Source: UBA5336 sp039034035 | GTDB taxonomy: Bacteria > Pseudomonadota > Alphaproteobacteria > Caulobacterales > Hyphomonadaceae | Direction: 5' to 3' | Length of the DNA: 20,673 nt | Assembly: GCA_039034035.1 (NCBI GenBank) | Contig: JBCCBN010000038.1 | Coordinates: 1-20,673, forward strand | Shown: positions 7,717 through 15,378 of the stretch, one piece after another | Position numbering within the stretch: position 1 is the stretch's first letter | Layout of the letters: the number at the start of each line of letters is the position of its first letter | Notes under the pieces: model-generated | Seen by the model: only the letters and a program-made list of their open reading frames with translations | Told to the model about the DNA's origin: nothing | Database searches by the model: none | Program-made: the position numbers and the translations under genes

Positions 7717-7868
7717 TCGATCTCTTCCTCACCTTCCAATCGCTCGAGCCGCGCCTTCGCGGCCGCGGCCCGCACCGTAACGCCGGTTATCACGGTCGCG
7801 AGGATTATCGCGGACAGCGAGAACGCTGCCCAAATGAAAGGTCCGGTATGGTCGAAGGCGGGGATCAT
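7713..7868 (-). CDS. ccmD: Haem exporter subunit CcmD
   Basis: CcmD is a very small single-span membrane protein that associates with CcmABC and is needed to release holo-CcmE. The frame codes for 51 residues starting MIPAFDHTGPFIWAAF, with one hydrophobic segment (about 10-32). A basic/alanine helix (RAAAAKARLERLE) and an acidic end GEEEIE follow. The His-x3-FI-x-A pattern followed by one span and a charged helix is typical of the family. Both boundaries are overlapping: its ATG overlaps the ccmC stop (7865-7868) and its TGA overlaps the ccmG start (7713-7716). This is a compelling operon fit even though the sequence itself is poorly conserved. Confidence 0.93.
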   Translation of the reverse strand: MIPAFDHTGPFIWAAFSLSAIILATVITGVTVRAAAAKARLERLEGEEEIE

Positions 7869-8596
7869 TCAGCGGCCTGCAATCGGCGCATGACCAAGGC
7901 GTCGGCCCGACGCGTGTGAACGTCAGCCCGCATGCCGGTGAATAGAAGCCCCGTAAACAGCAACGAGTGCCCAAGCGCAGCGATCAAGAGTGGCACCAGA
8001 TACTCGGCCGGCATTGAAGGGCCGTCGAGGCGAACCACGGACGCCGTCTGGTGGATGGACGCCCAGATGTCGACCGAGAACTTGATGATCGGTACGTTCA
8101 CCACACCGACCATGGCGAGGATCGCCGCCGCGCGGGCTGCCTTTTGCCGCGTGTCCATAGCCGCGCGGATCGCGATGTATCCGAGATAAAGGAACAAGAG
8201 CACGAGGACGGAAGTCATGCGGGGATCTTCCCATTGCCACCAGGTGCCCCAAGTCGGCTTGCCCCAGATCGATCCGGTCGCAAGGCAGATCGCCGTGTAA
8301 GCGGCGCCGACAGGCGCCATCGCCTTGGCGGCCATGTCAGCCAGTTCGTGGCGCCAGACGAACCAGATGAAGCTCGATACCGCGAGCCCGGCATAACCAG
8401 CCATCGACAGCCATGCCGCCGGCACATGGATGAACATGATCCGTGCGCTATCGCCCTGATAAGTTTCCGGTCGCACGATCCATAGCGCCTGCCAGAGACT
8501 GTAGGCGATCATCACGCCGGCAGCGGCAAACAGCCAGGGCGTTAGCACGCCTGACAATTTCATGAAGCGATGAGGATTTGCAAAGTACGAGATCAT
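7865..8596 (-). CDS. ccmC: Haem exporter membrane subunit CcmC
   Basis: CcmC is a six-span inner-membrane protein of the HemeC (WWD) family that presents haem to the chaperone CcmE during cytochrome c biogenesis (System I). The 243-residue product has the tryptophan-rich periplasmic motif WGTWWQWEDPR (116-126), flanked by the two conserved histidines expected to ligand haem, H57 in FIHVPAAW and H182 in SIHQTASV. Several hydrophobic spans occur throughout. It starts with ATG 12 nt after the ccmB stop and its stop overlaps the ccmD start. Length matches the family. Confidence 0.96.
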   Translation of the reverse strand: MISYFANPHRFMKLSGVLTPWLFAAAGVMIAYSLWQALWIVRPETYQGDSARIMFIHVPAAWLSMAGYAGLAVSSFIWFVWRHELADMAAKAMAPVGAAYTAICLATGSIWGKPTWGTWWQWEDPRMTSVLVLLFLYLGYIAIRAAMDTRQKAARAAAILAMVGVVNVPIIKFSVDIWASIHQTASVVRLDGPSMPAEYLVPLLIAALGHSLLFTGLLFTGMRADVHTRRADALVMRRLQAAE

Positions 8597-8608
8597 GGTT
8601 CCGTGATC

Positions 8609-9274
8609 CTAGTCTGCGGCCAGCCTTAGGGCCGCTGCCATTGCAAATGGCGCCACGGCGGAGGCAAACAAGCTCGTTGCCACCAAGTATAATCCTTCAG
8701 GGGCGAGAAGACCCGCGTCCGATTGCAGCGCCATCGCGCCGAAGATTGCAGTGGGAACATAGAGCGGGAGTGCGATCAGCGCGATCAACAGACCTCCACG
8801 CCGAACGGACGCTGTGAGCGCCGCACCCACACCACCCCACATGAAAAACGCAATGCCGCCAACTCCGTATCCCAGCGCTGCGGGCAGTAAGGTATCTGCC
8901 GGCATCTGGAGCATCAGACCCAGCAGGGGTGTTATCAACGTCAATGGCAGTCCTGCTGCCAGCCAGAATGCCAGGGCCTTGACCGCTGCGATCGCCGCCA
9001 TCGGCGCGTCGATCTGAAGCCAAAGGTCCAGAGCGCCATCCTCAAGGTCTGACTGAAAAAGGCGCTCCATTGTGACGAGGGATGATAGGGCCAATGCGAC
9101 CCAGAGAACACCGGGTCCGATCCGCGCCAGGACATCATTGTCATGTCCCACGCCAAACGGTACCAGCATCGCCGCACCGGCAAAGAAACCAACCGGCAGT
9201 ACCGCGCCCGCTCCACCCGACCAGGCTTCGCCGAGCGATTGCGTGAAAGCGGCGGCGAGCGGAGCGGGTTTCAA
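8609..9274 (-). CDS. ccmB: Haem ABC exporter permease CcmB
   Basis: CcmB is the polytopic permease of the CcmAB ABC transporter, which powers release of holo-CcmE from CcmC. The 221-residue product starts (M/L)KPAPLAAAF and contains about six hydrophobic segments. The conserved ERLFQSDLEDGALDLW region near the N-terminal third is followed by WLAAGLPLTLITPLLGLML. An open frame extends to 9424, but its first 50 residues lie antiparallel to nothing credible and within ccmA in another frame. The TTG at 9274-9272 overlaps the ccmA stop as TTGA, has GGAGAGG about 8 nt upstream, and yields the usual CcmB length of about 220, so I choose it. This start is rare but well placed. Confidence 0.93.
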   Translation of the reverse strand: MKPAPLAAAFTQSLGEAWSGGAGAVLPVGFFAGAAMLVPFGVGHDNDVLARIGPGVLWVALALSSLVTMERLFQSDLEDGALDLWLQIDAPMAAIAAVKALAFWLAAGLPLTLITPLLGLMLQMPADTLLPAALGYGVGGIAFFMWGGVGAALTASVRRGGLLIALIALPLYVPTAIFGAMALQSDAGLLAPEGLYLVATSLFASAVAPFAMAAALRLAAD

Positions 9275-9843
9275 AGATCGACCTCTCCTGTTGCCGCAAA
9301 ATCTGCCTCGCCATGGATGGCCGCTATGACCGCACCGCCCTGCGCCCGGTGCCGTGCCACCAGGTCGAGCAGCATAGCTCGTCCTTTGACGTCGAGCGCG
9401 GAGAAGGGTTCGTCCATTAGCCACAAGGGCCGATGTTCAAGGAGCAATCTCGCAAGCGCCGTACGCTGGCGCTGGCCCGCCGAGAGGTAGCGAGCGGGAA
9501 CGTCAGCCGGCCGGCGCAATCCCATCCGACCCAGAACGTCCACCAATTCCGCGCTGCTGCCCCAAGCCCGCGTCCAGTTGGCGAGATGCAAGCGCGGCGT
9601 CTCATTAGGCTTGAGGCCGAGCCTGTGGGCGCACCAATGGACGCTTGTGTTACGCTCAATGGACCCCGTCTCCGCCTGTGTCAGACCCGCCAGGATCCTG
9701 AGCAGCGTCGTCTTTCCCGCACCGTTCGCGCCGCGCAGCAGCCAGGCTTGCCCAGCATCAACAGTGATGGAGATATCCTTGAACAGGACCCGCTCGCCAC
9801 GAATGGCGGCCAACCCGGTTGCAGAAACAAGCGCTGATGACAT
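9271..9843 (-). CDS. ccmA: Haem ABC exporter ATP-binding subunit CcmA
   Basis: CcmA is the ATPase of the CcmABCD complex. The 190-residue product carries Walker A GANGAGKTT (38-46), the ABC signature LSAGQRQR (120-127), Walker B LWLMDE followed by the D-loop SALD (140-151), and the switch histidine H177 in AAIHGE. The short length (about 190-210 residues) is characteristic of CcmA, as is the RYLSAGQ context. It is the first gene of the operon and diverges from acnA across a 183-nt gap. Its stop overlaps the ccmB TTG start. ccmE, ccmF, ccmH and ccmI are not in the window, consistent with the split arrangement in many alphaproteobacteria. Confidence 0.95.
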   Translation of the reverse strand: MSSALVSATGLAAIRGERVLFKDISITVDAGQAWLLRGANGAGKTTLLRILAGLTQAETGSIERNTSVHWCAHRLGLKPNETPRLHLANWTRAWGSSAELVDVLGRMGLRRPADVPARYLSAGQRQRTALARLLLEHRPLWLMDEPFSALDVKGRAMLLDLVARHRAQGGAVIAAIHGEADFAATGEVDL

Positions 9844-9936
9844 CGGTCGGACCTACACGGTTTCTCGCGCGAATGTCATCCTGTTGCCCCAACCGGCCGA
9901 GTGCCCGGCTGCGACGAATGCGCGATCCGCGACAGA

Positions 9937-9965
9937 TTGCCCTTGAGACGGGTCGGGACTACACA
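9937..9965 (+). promoter_or_regulatory. Candidate acnA promoter
   Basis: TTGCCC (9937-9942) and TACACA (9960-9965) are separated by 17 nt in the ccmA-acnA divergent gap. This would start the transcript near 9972 and give a leader of about 55 nt that contains the hairpin at 9983-9996. The hexamers are imperfect and the call is by eye only. Confidence 0.3.
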
Positions 9966-9982
9966 GAGCGCAATTGATTTGT

Positions 9983-9996
9983 GCACCGCAAGGTGC
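9983..9996 (+). promoter_or_regulatory. GNRA-tetraloop hairpin in the acnA leader
   Basis: GCACC (9983-9987), loop GCAA (9988-9991) and GGTGC (9992-9996) form a 5-bp stem capped by a stable GNRA tetraloop, about 30 nt before the acnA start codon. It is followed by a 12-bp dyad (GAGAG, GT, CTCTC at 10014-10025) that covers the likely Shine-Dalgarno GAGAGG. Together they could modulate translation of aconitase. Whether they are conserved is unknown. Confidence 0.35.
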
Positions 9997-10026
9997 CTCT
10001 TGAACCCCATGATGAGAGGTCTCTCC

Positions 10027-12714
10027 ATGCCATCCCTTGATAGCTTCAAATCCCGCCGCCAACTCACCGCTGGCGGGAAGACTTATACATACTACTCTCT
10101 TGAAGCTGCATCGAAAAATGGGCTCGGCGACGTCTCTCGTCTCCCGGCATCGCTGAAGGTACTGCTGGAAAATTTGTTGCGCTTCGAAGATGGCACCACC
10201 GTCAAGAAGGATGACATTGTCGCGATGGCCAACTGGCTCAAGGACAAGGGGAGCGCGCAGCACGAGATCGCTTACCGGCCGGCGCGGGTGCTGATGCAGG
10301 ACTTCACGGGCGTTCCCGCTGTTGTGGACCTGGCCGCCATGCGCGATGCCGCTGCGAAACTTGGCGCGTCTGCCGACGCCATCAACCCGCAGGTACCGGT
10401 TGATCTGGTGATCGACCACTCCGTGATGGTCGATCACTTCGCCAGCCCTGATGCCTTCACCAAGAATGTATCCCGGGAGTACGAACGCAATGGCGAGCGC
10501 TATGAGTTCCTCCGCTGGGGAAGCTCGGCATTCGAGAATTTCCGGGTCGTCCCCCCCGGAACGGGCATCTGCCATCAGGTGAACCTCGAATACCTTGGCC
10601 AAACGGTTTGGACCCGGGAAGAGGATGGCGAGACCATTGCATATTTCGACACGTGCGTAGGGACAGACAGCCACACAACCATGATTAACGGCCTCGGCGT
10701 GCTCGGGTGGGGCTTTGGCGGGATCGAGGCGGAAGCGGCGATGCTCGGCCAGCCCGTGTCGATGCTGATCCCCGAAGTGATCGGCTTCAAGCTCCACGGC
10801 AAACTGCCCGAAGGCGCGACCGCAACAGACCTGGTGCTGACTGTGGTCCAAATGCTCCGCGAGAAGGGTGTCGTGGGCAAGTTTGTGGAGTTCTATGGCC
10901 CGGGTCTCGCCAATCTCACCTTGGAAGATCAGGCGACGATCTCCAACATGGCGCCTGAGTATGGCGCGACGTGCGGCTTTTTCCCCGTTGACAATGAGAC
11001 GATTACTTATCTGCGTGACACAGGTCGCGAACCGGACCGGGTCGCTCTCGTTGAAGCTTATGCGAAAGCGCAAGGCTATTGGGCGCCTGATATGGACGAT
11101 CCGGTTTTTACCGACACGCTGGAGCTCGATCTTGCCAGTGTGAAACCATCGCTGGCGGGACCGAAAAGGCCCCAGGACCGAGTGCTGCTAGACGAAGCTG
11201 ACACGGCCTTTGCCGAAGCCATGGTCAAGGAATTCGGTAAGCCGGCCGATGCGGCTGAGCCCGTTGCCGTAGAAGGTGCTGACTACACGGTGACCCATGG
11301 CGATGTGTTCATCGCCGCAATCACATCCTGCACGAACACGTCCAATCCCTCGGTGCTCATCGGCGCAGGCCTGCTTGCCAGGAACGCGATTGCGAAGGGG
11401 CTTGGACGTAAGCCTTGGGTGAAGACGTCATTCGCGCCTGGCTCGCAGGTTGTCACCGACTATATCGCAAAGGCGGGCCTGCAGGACGACCTCGACGCGA
11501 TGGGCTTCAATCTCGTTGGCTATGGATGCACGACCTGTATCGGCAATTCCGGTCCGCTGCCCAAAGAACTGGCTGACGCCATTGCCGAGGGCGACCTGGT
11601 GTCATGCTCGGTTCTCTCGGGCAACCGGAACTTCGAGGGCCGGATCGGGCCCGATATCAAGGCCAACTACCTCGCATCACCACCTCTGGTTGTTGCCTAC
11701 GCAATTGCGGGCTCGCTTCGGATCAACGTGACGACCGACCCGCTCGGCCAGGACGCCGATGGCAACGATGTCTTTCTCCGGGATATCTGGCCATCAAATG
11801 CAGAGATCCAGTCGGTGATGCGCGACGCTGTTACGCCCGAAATGTTCGCTTCCCGCTATGCCAACGTGTTCAAAGGAGATGAGCACTGGCAGGGCATCGA
11901 TGTGTCGGGCGGGCAAACCTATGAATGGCCCATGGGTTCGACCTATGTACAAAACCCACCTTATTTCGATGGGATGGGCCTCAAGCCGCAGGCGCCGGCG
12001 GACATCCACAAGGCGCGCGTGCTGGGCCTGTTCGCAGACTCCATCACAACCGATCACATTTCCCCCGCCGGCAACATCAAAGCTGATAGTCCGGCCGGGA
12101 AATACCTCACCGACCACCAAGTGCCTGTCCTCGATTTCAACTCATACGGGGCGCGGCGCGGAAATCACCAAGTCATGATGCGCGGCACGTTCGCGAATAT
12201 CCGTATCAAGAACCAGATGGTGCCTGGGACCGAGGGTGGTCTGACCATTCACCATCCATCAGGCGACCAGATGCCGATCTATGACGCGGCGATGCGCTAC
12301 AAGAATGAGCATGTTCCGCTGGTGGTGTTTGCTGGTGAGCAATACGGCACCGGTTCGTCCCGCGACTGGGCGGCCAAGGGCACGATCCTGCTCGGCGTAA
12401 GTGCTGTGATTGCCGGGAGTTTCGAGCGGATCCACCGGTCGAACCTGATCGGAATGGGCGTGCTCCCGCTTCAGTTCGAAGAAGGGACCACCTGGAAAAC
12501 GCTCGGCCTGAGGGGTGACGAGCAAGTCACGATAGAAGATATCAACTCAATCAATCCGCGGCAGGTGGTTCCGATCAAGATCACGCGGGCCGACGGCACC
12601 GCCATTGATGTGAACACGACCGTGCGCATCGATACCGAGAACGAGTTGGAGTACTACCGCAATGGCGGCATCCTTCACTACGTTCTCCGCAATCTCGCCA
12701 GCGAAGCGGCATAG
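10027..12714 (+). CDS. acnA: Aconitate hydratase A
   Basis: Aconitase isomerises citrate to isocitrate in the TCA cycle using a labile 4Fe-4S cluster. The 895-residue product is full length for the AcnA/IRP1 type. Cluster cysteines are C435 in TSCTNTSNPS and C501 and C504 in GCTTCIGNSGPLP. FDTCVGTDSHTTM contributes the active-site DSH, and the C-terminal swivel domain shows QYGTGSSRDWAAKG and ERIHRSNLIGMGVLP. The frame extends upstream to 9901. The ATG at 10027 is chosen because it gives the usual MPSLDSFKSRRQL-type start and has GAGAGG (10014-10019) eight bases before it. It is monocistronic as far as can be seen: ccmA diverges upstream and the adenosyltransferase gene converges downstream. 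Confidence 0.97.
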   Translation: MPSLDSFKSRRQLTAGGKTYTYYSLEAASKNGLGDVSRLPASLKVLLENLLRFEDGTTVKKDDIVAMANWLKDKGSAQHEIAYRPARVLMQDFTGVPAVVDLAAMRDAAAKLGASADAINPQVPVDLVIDHSVMVDHFASPDAFTKNVSREYERNGERYEFLRWGSSAFENFRVVPPGTGICHQVNLEYLGQTVWTREEDGETIAYFDTCVGTDSHTTMINGLGVLGWGFGGIEAEAAMLGQPVSMLIPEVIGFKLHGKLPEGATATDLVLTVVQMLREKGVVGKFVEFYGPGLANLTLEDQATISNMAPEYGATCGFFPVDNETITYLRDTGREPDRVALVEAYAKAQGYWAPDMDDPVFTDTLELDLASVKPSLAGPKRPQDRVLLDEADTAFAEAMVKEFGKPADAAEPVAVEGADYTVTHGDVFIAAITSCTNTSNPSVLIGAGLLARNAIAKGLGRKPWVKTSFAPGSQVVTDYIAKAGLQDDLDAMGFNLVGYGCTTCIGNSGPLPKELADAIAEGDLVSCSVLSGNRNFEGRIGPDIKANYLASPPLVVAYAIAGSLRINVTTDPLGQDADGNDVFLRDIWPSNAEIQSVMRDAVTPEMFASRYANVFKGDEHWQGIDVSGGQTYEWPMGSTYVQNPPYFDGMGLKPQAPADIHKARVLGLFADSITTDHISPAGNIKADSPAGKYLTDHQVPVLDFNSYGARRGNHQVMMRGTFANIRIKNQMVPGTEGGLTIHHPSGDQMPIYDAAMRYKNEHVPLVVFAGEQYGTGSSRDWAAKGTILLGVSAVIAGSFERIHRSNLIGMGVLPLQFEEGTTWKTLGLRGDEQVTIEDINSINPRQVVPIKITRADGTAIDVNTTVRIDTENELEYYRNGGILHYVLRNLASEAA

Positions 12715-12744
12715 CGCCGGAATCGGGTCGGGCGCTGTGGCCGG

Positions 12745-13317
12745 TTACCGGTTCGCGCCCGGCACCCATTTTACGTCATCGGCACCATTGTTATTGGCCG
12801 ACCGTGCCGCGACGAAGAGCCAATCTGACAGCCGATTGATGTAGGCGCGAGCGGCCTCGCTGACACGTTCGTCCGGATCGCTCGCCAGGACTGACACGTC
12901 CCGCTCAGCGCGGCGGGCAATAGTTCGGGCGACGTGCAGGTGCGAAGCAAGCGGGGATCCACCCGGAAGCACGAAACTGTCCAACGGGGGGATCGCTGCG
13001 TTCATCGCATCGATTTCCGCCTCGAGCCGTTCAACCTGCGCCATCGTAACCCGTAGCGGCGTCCATTCCAGCGGCTTGTCCCGCTCAGGCGTAGCGAGGT
13101 CCGCCCCGAGGTCAAAACAATCATTCTGTATCCGCTTGATGGCTTCAGAGATCGGTCCCTCGGCGTGGAGCGCAGCGACCCCTAAGGCGGCATTTAACTC
13201 GTCAACCGAGCCATAGCTTGTCACGCGGGGGTCATGCTTGGCGACTGGCTCACCCGTGGACAAGCGCGTGGTGCCACCGTCTCCGGTCCGGGTATAGATC
13301 TTGTCAAGCTTCACCAT
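12745..13317 (-). CDS. PduO-type ATP:cob(I)alamin adenosyltransferase
   Basis: This enzyme transfers the adenosyl group of ATP to cob(I)alamin, making coenzyme B12 in the cytoplasm. The 190-residue product has the family motifs in order: TRTGDGGTTRL (9-19), YGSVDELNAALG (35-46), FVLPGG (115-120), RTIARRAER (131-139) and NRLSDWLFVAAR (161-172). It is unrelated to the CobA/BtuR fold. A TTG at 13335 would add six residues. The ATG at 13317, one base after the stop of the HIG1-like gene, is preferred because family members begin MVKL-x-K-IYTRTG. Its natural client in this window is the AdoCbl-dependent methylmalonyl-CoA mutase encoded at 18103 onwards. Convergent with acnA. Confidence 0.95.
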   Translation of the reverse strand: MVKLDKIYTRTGDGGTTRLSTGEPVAKHDPRVTSYGSVDELNAALGVAALHAEGPISEAIKRIQNDCFDLGADLATPERDKPLEWTPLRVTMAQVERLEAEIDAMNAAIPPLDSFVLPGGSPLASHLHVARTIARRAERDVSVLASDPDERVSEAARAYINRLSDWLFVAARSANNNGADDVKWVPGANR

Positions 13318-13318
13318 A

Positions 13319-13531
13319 TCAGAAACCGATATCAATGGCGCCGGACAAGAATCCGATCGCCACGAGCAGCAATACGGCGACGAACTGAACCACTACGCGC
13401 AGTCGCATCAGCTGATTGGACCGAGACGCCTGTCCTGCATCTGCTCGAACAAGGTTCAACAAGCCCAGGACGAGAACGACAAAAACGCCGGCCAACGCTG
13501 CGTAAAAACCGTAGGTGAGAAAGGTCTGCAT
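13319..13531 (-). CDS. HIG1-domain twin-transmembrane protein
   Basis: A 70-residue protein with two hydrophobic spans (about 5-28 and 46-66) joined by a loop with NQLMRLRVVVQ (39-49), the N-x-x-M-R-x-R-V-x-x-Q pattern of HIG1 domains. Mitochondrial HIG1 proteins attach to cytochrome oxidase or supercomplexes. The bacterial role is largely uncharacterised. The start ATG at 13531 has AAGGAA a few bases upstream. It sits directly upstream of the adenosyltransferase (TGA, one base, ATG), so translation of the two is probably coupled, although the functional reason is not evident. Confidence 0.8.
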   Translation of the reverse strand: MQTFLTYGFYAALAGVFVVLVLGLLNLVRADAGQASRSNQLMRLRVVVQFVAVLLLVAIGFLSGAIDIGF

Positions 13532-13591
13532 GAATTCTGGTTCCTTTTCCTCACGATATGGCCCGAATAACGGCCGAAGTCAGGAGGGCGC

Positions 13592-13631
13592 CGTGACACG
13601 CCCTTGCAGAGCGTGACGCACCCGTCATAGT
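13592..13631 (+). promoter_or_regulatory. Candidate promoter and operator of the ferredoxin reductase gene
   Basis: In the 155-nt gap between the divergent HIG1-like and reductase genes, CGTGAC occurs twice (13592-13597 and 13612-13617), exactly 20 bp apart, i.e. on one face of the helix. The second copy is part of a dyad TGACG (13614-13618), CACC, CGTCA (13623-13627). TTGCAG (13604-13609) and CATAGT (13626-13631) at 16-nt spacing could be the promoter, placing the repeats across the -35 region. All by eye. Confidence 0.33.
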
Positions 13632-13643
13632 TTGCCTCCTAAT

Positions 13644-13666
13644 TCCTCTTCGCTCTCGAAAGAGGA
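13644..13666 (+). promoter_or_regulatory. Leader hairpin upstream of the ferredoxin reductase
   Basis: TCCTCTT (13644-13650) and AAGAGGA (13660-13666) form a perfect 7-bp stem with a 9-nt loop (13651-13659), ending 20 nt before the TTG start of the reductase gene. The likely Shine-Dalgarno GGGAG lies just downstream of the stem. A role in mRNA stability or translation control is possible but unproven. Confidence 0.3.
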
Positions 13667-13686
13667 GCAGAACGGGAGCGCGGCTT

Positions 13687-14943
13687 TTGGACCTCACAGA
13701 TTCACGCAAGATCGTCATTGTCGGCGGCGGTCAGGCCGCCGCACAATCGGCTGCGTCTCTTCGCCTGTGGGGCTATACGGGCGATTTGACGATCGTGGGC
13801 GACGAGGCTGCCCTGCCCTATCAGCGGCCGCCACTCTCCAAGGCTTATCTCAAGGGCGAAATGGGCGAGGAGAGGCTGTACTTCAAACCCAACGCCTGGT
13901 TCGCTGAGCATGATGTCAACATGGCGGTCAACACGCGCGCGACGGCCATCGACCGCAGTGAGCGCATGCTCAAATTGAGTGATGACGGCAGCCTGCCCTA
14001 CGACGCCTTGATCCTTTCGACCGGATCGCGCCCGCGTACCCTGCCGGTCCCGGGCGCTGACCTGAAAGGTGTCCACGACCTGCGAACCCTCGCGGATGTT
14101 GATCACTTGCGCCCGTTGATGGCCGAAGGTCGATCAATCGTGATCATCGGCGCGGGTTATATCGGGCTGGAAACGGCGGCGGTCGGCGCTCAACTTGGCC
14201 TGAACGTAACGGTTCTGGAAATGGCTGATCGGGTTCTGGCACGGGTTACAAGCCCGCTCATTTCCGCATTCTACCATGCGCTCCACACCCGAAATGGCGT
14301 CGATATTCGGACCGGTGCCCGCGTTTCCGGCCTGATTGGCAATAATACTGGGCACGTTACTGGCGTCTCACTGGACGATGGCGAGACGGTGGCGGCTGAC
14401 CTGGTGCTTGCCGGGATCGGAATCGTGCCCAATGTCGAGCTGGCATCGGACGCCGGTATCGCCTGCGATGACGGTATCCTGGTCGACCGGGATGCACGGA
14501 CCAATGATGCGCGGATCTTTGCGGCGGGCGACTGTGCTCGTAGGCCGCTTGTCCACTACGGTCGGACGGGCCGGCTCGAAAGCGTGCATAATGCAATTGA
14601 ACAGGGCAAGCTGGCGGCGGCGGCAATAACAGGACAGGCGCGGCCCGCTGAAGATGTGCCGTGGTTCTGGTCGGATCAGTATGATGTAAAGCTGCAGATT
14701 GCGGGGCTGAGCGAAGGCCATGATCAGGTGGTTGTCCGAGGAGACCCCGATTCCGGTCGTTTCGCGGCGTTTTACCTCAAGCAGGACGCGCTTCTCGCGG
14801 TTGACGCGGTCAACGCAGCACCAGAATTCTTGGCATCGAAGAAACTGATACAGATGGGCGCCAACCTTGCGCGAGCCGACTTGTCGGATATGTCCATCTC
14901 AATGAAGCAGATCGCCGCGAATGCCAAGCAGGCAGCGGCTTAA
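13687..14943 (+). CDS. FAD-dependent NAD(P)H:ferredoxin reductase (rhodocoxin/putidaredoxin reductase type)
   Basis: Members transfer electrons from NAD(P)H through FAD to a small 2Fe-2S ferredoxin, which serves a cytochrome P450 or oxygenase. The 418-residue product has the FAD-binding GGGQAAAQ (13-20) and YQRPPLSK (45-52). STGSRPR (111-117), the NAD-binding GAGYIGLE (155-162) and FAAGDCA (278-284) follow. The reductase C-terminal domain starts at PWFWSDQYDVKLQIAGL. The start is a TTG at 13687 supported by GGGAG about 9 nt upstream, and no better ATG lies near. The adjacent downstream gene encodes a matching ferredoxin, 14 nt away. No P450 or oxygenase lies within the window, so the final acceptor is unknown. 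Confidence 0.92.
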   Translation: MDLTDSRKIVIVGGGQAAAQSAASLRLWGYTGDLTIVGDEAALPYQRPPLSKAYLKGEMGEERLYFKPNAWFAEHDVNMAVNTRATAIDRSERMLKLSDDGSLPYDALILSTGSRPRTLPVPGADLKGVHDLRTLADVDHLRPLMAEGRSIVIIGAGYIGLETAAVGAQLGLNVTVLEMADRVLARVTSPLISAFYHALHTRNGVDIRTGARVSGLIGNNTGHVTGVSLDDGETVAADLVLAGIGIVPNVELASDAGIACDDGILVDRDARTNDARIFAAGDCARRPLVHYGRTGRLESVHNAIEQGKLAAAAITGQARPAEDVPWFWSDQYDVKLQIAGLSEGHDQVVVRGDPDSGRFAAFYLKQDALLAVDAVNAAPEFLASKKLIQMGANLARADLSDMSISMKQIAANAKQAAA

Positions 14944-14957
14944 GGGAGCGATACAGC

Positions 14958-15278
14958 ATGGCAACGATCATCTATGTGGATCATGGCGGGACAGAACGCG
15001 CGGTCGAGGCGAAAGCCGGCGAAACCGTGATGGAAACGGCGATCAAGAATTCGATACCAGGCATCGATGCAGATTGTGGCGGGGCCTGCGCCTGCGCGAC
15101 ATGTCATGTCTATGTGGATGCCGCGTTCATGGCGAAGGTAGGCAAGCCCGAAGACATGGAGCAATCCATGCTCGACTTTGCAGAAAACGTAACTGAGACC
15201 TCCCGACTGTCCTGCCAGATACAGGTCAGTGAAGACCTCGATGGCCTCCGCGTGACGACGCCGGAGAGCCAGCACTAG
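14958..15278 (+). CDS. Adrenodoxin/putidaredoxin-type 2Fe-2S ferredoxin
   Basis: A small cytoplasmic electron carrier of 106 residues. The 2Fe-2S ligands follow the Cx5Cx2Cx36C pattern of adrenodoxin-type ferredoxins: C40, C46 and C49 in DCGGACACATCH, and C86 in RLSCQIQV. C44 is an additional, non-ligand cysteine position often found in this group. The ATG at 14958 is preceded by GGGAG just after the reductase stop codon, with 14 nt between the genes, so the pair is a clear two-gene transcription unit. Besides P450 reactions such ferredoxins can work in Fe-S cluster assembly, but that type (Isc Fdx) is usually linked to isc genes, absent here. Confidence 0.94.
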   Translation: MATIIYVDHGGTERAVEAKAGETVMETAIKNSIPGIDADCGGACACATCHVYVDAAFMAKVGKPEDMEQSMLDFAENVTETSRLSCQIQVSEDLDGLRVTTPESQH

Positions 15279-15378
15279 ACATTCTTGTCGGTGACGCCGC
15301 GAGCGCGCCTCATGGCGTATGCGAAGGCGTCGGTTGTCGGCCTCGCGAGATGTGATTGTATGTACGAGGTTCAGAGTC

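Noticed and set aside
9853..11073. 406-codon open frame antisense to acnA
   Set aside because: Mirrors acnA codons; no motif, while acnA itself is complete and conserved.
15334..15361. TTGTCG and TTGTAT with 16-nt spacing as a promoter for the thioesterase gene
   Set aside because: The implied start would leave almost no leader and cut into the ribosome binding site at 15366-15369, so it is unlikely.
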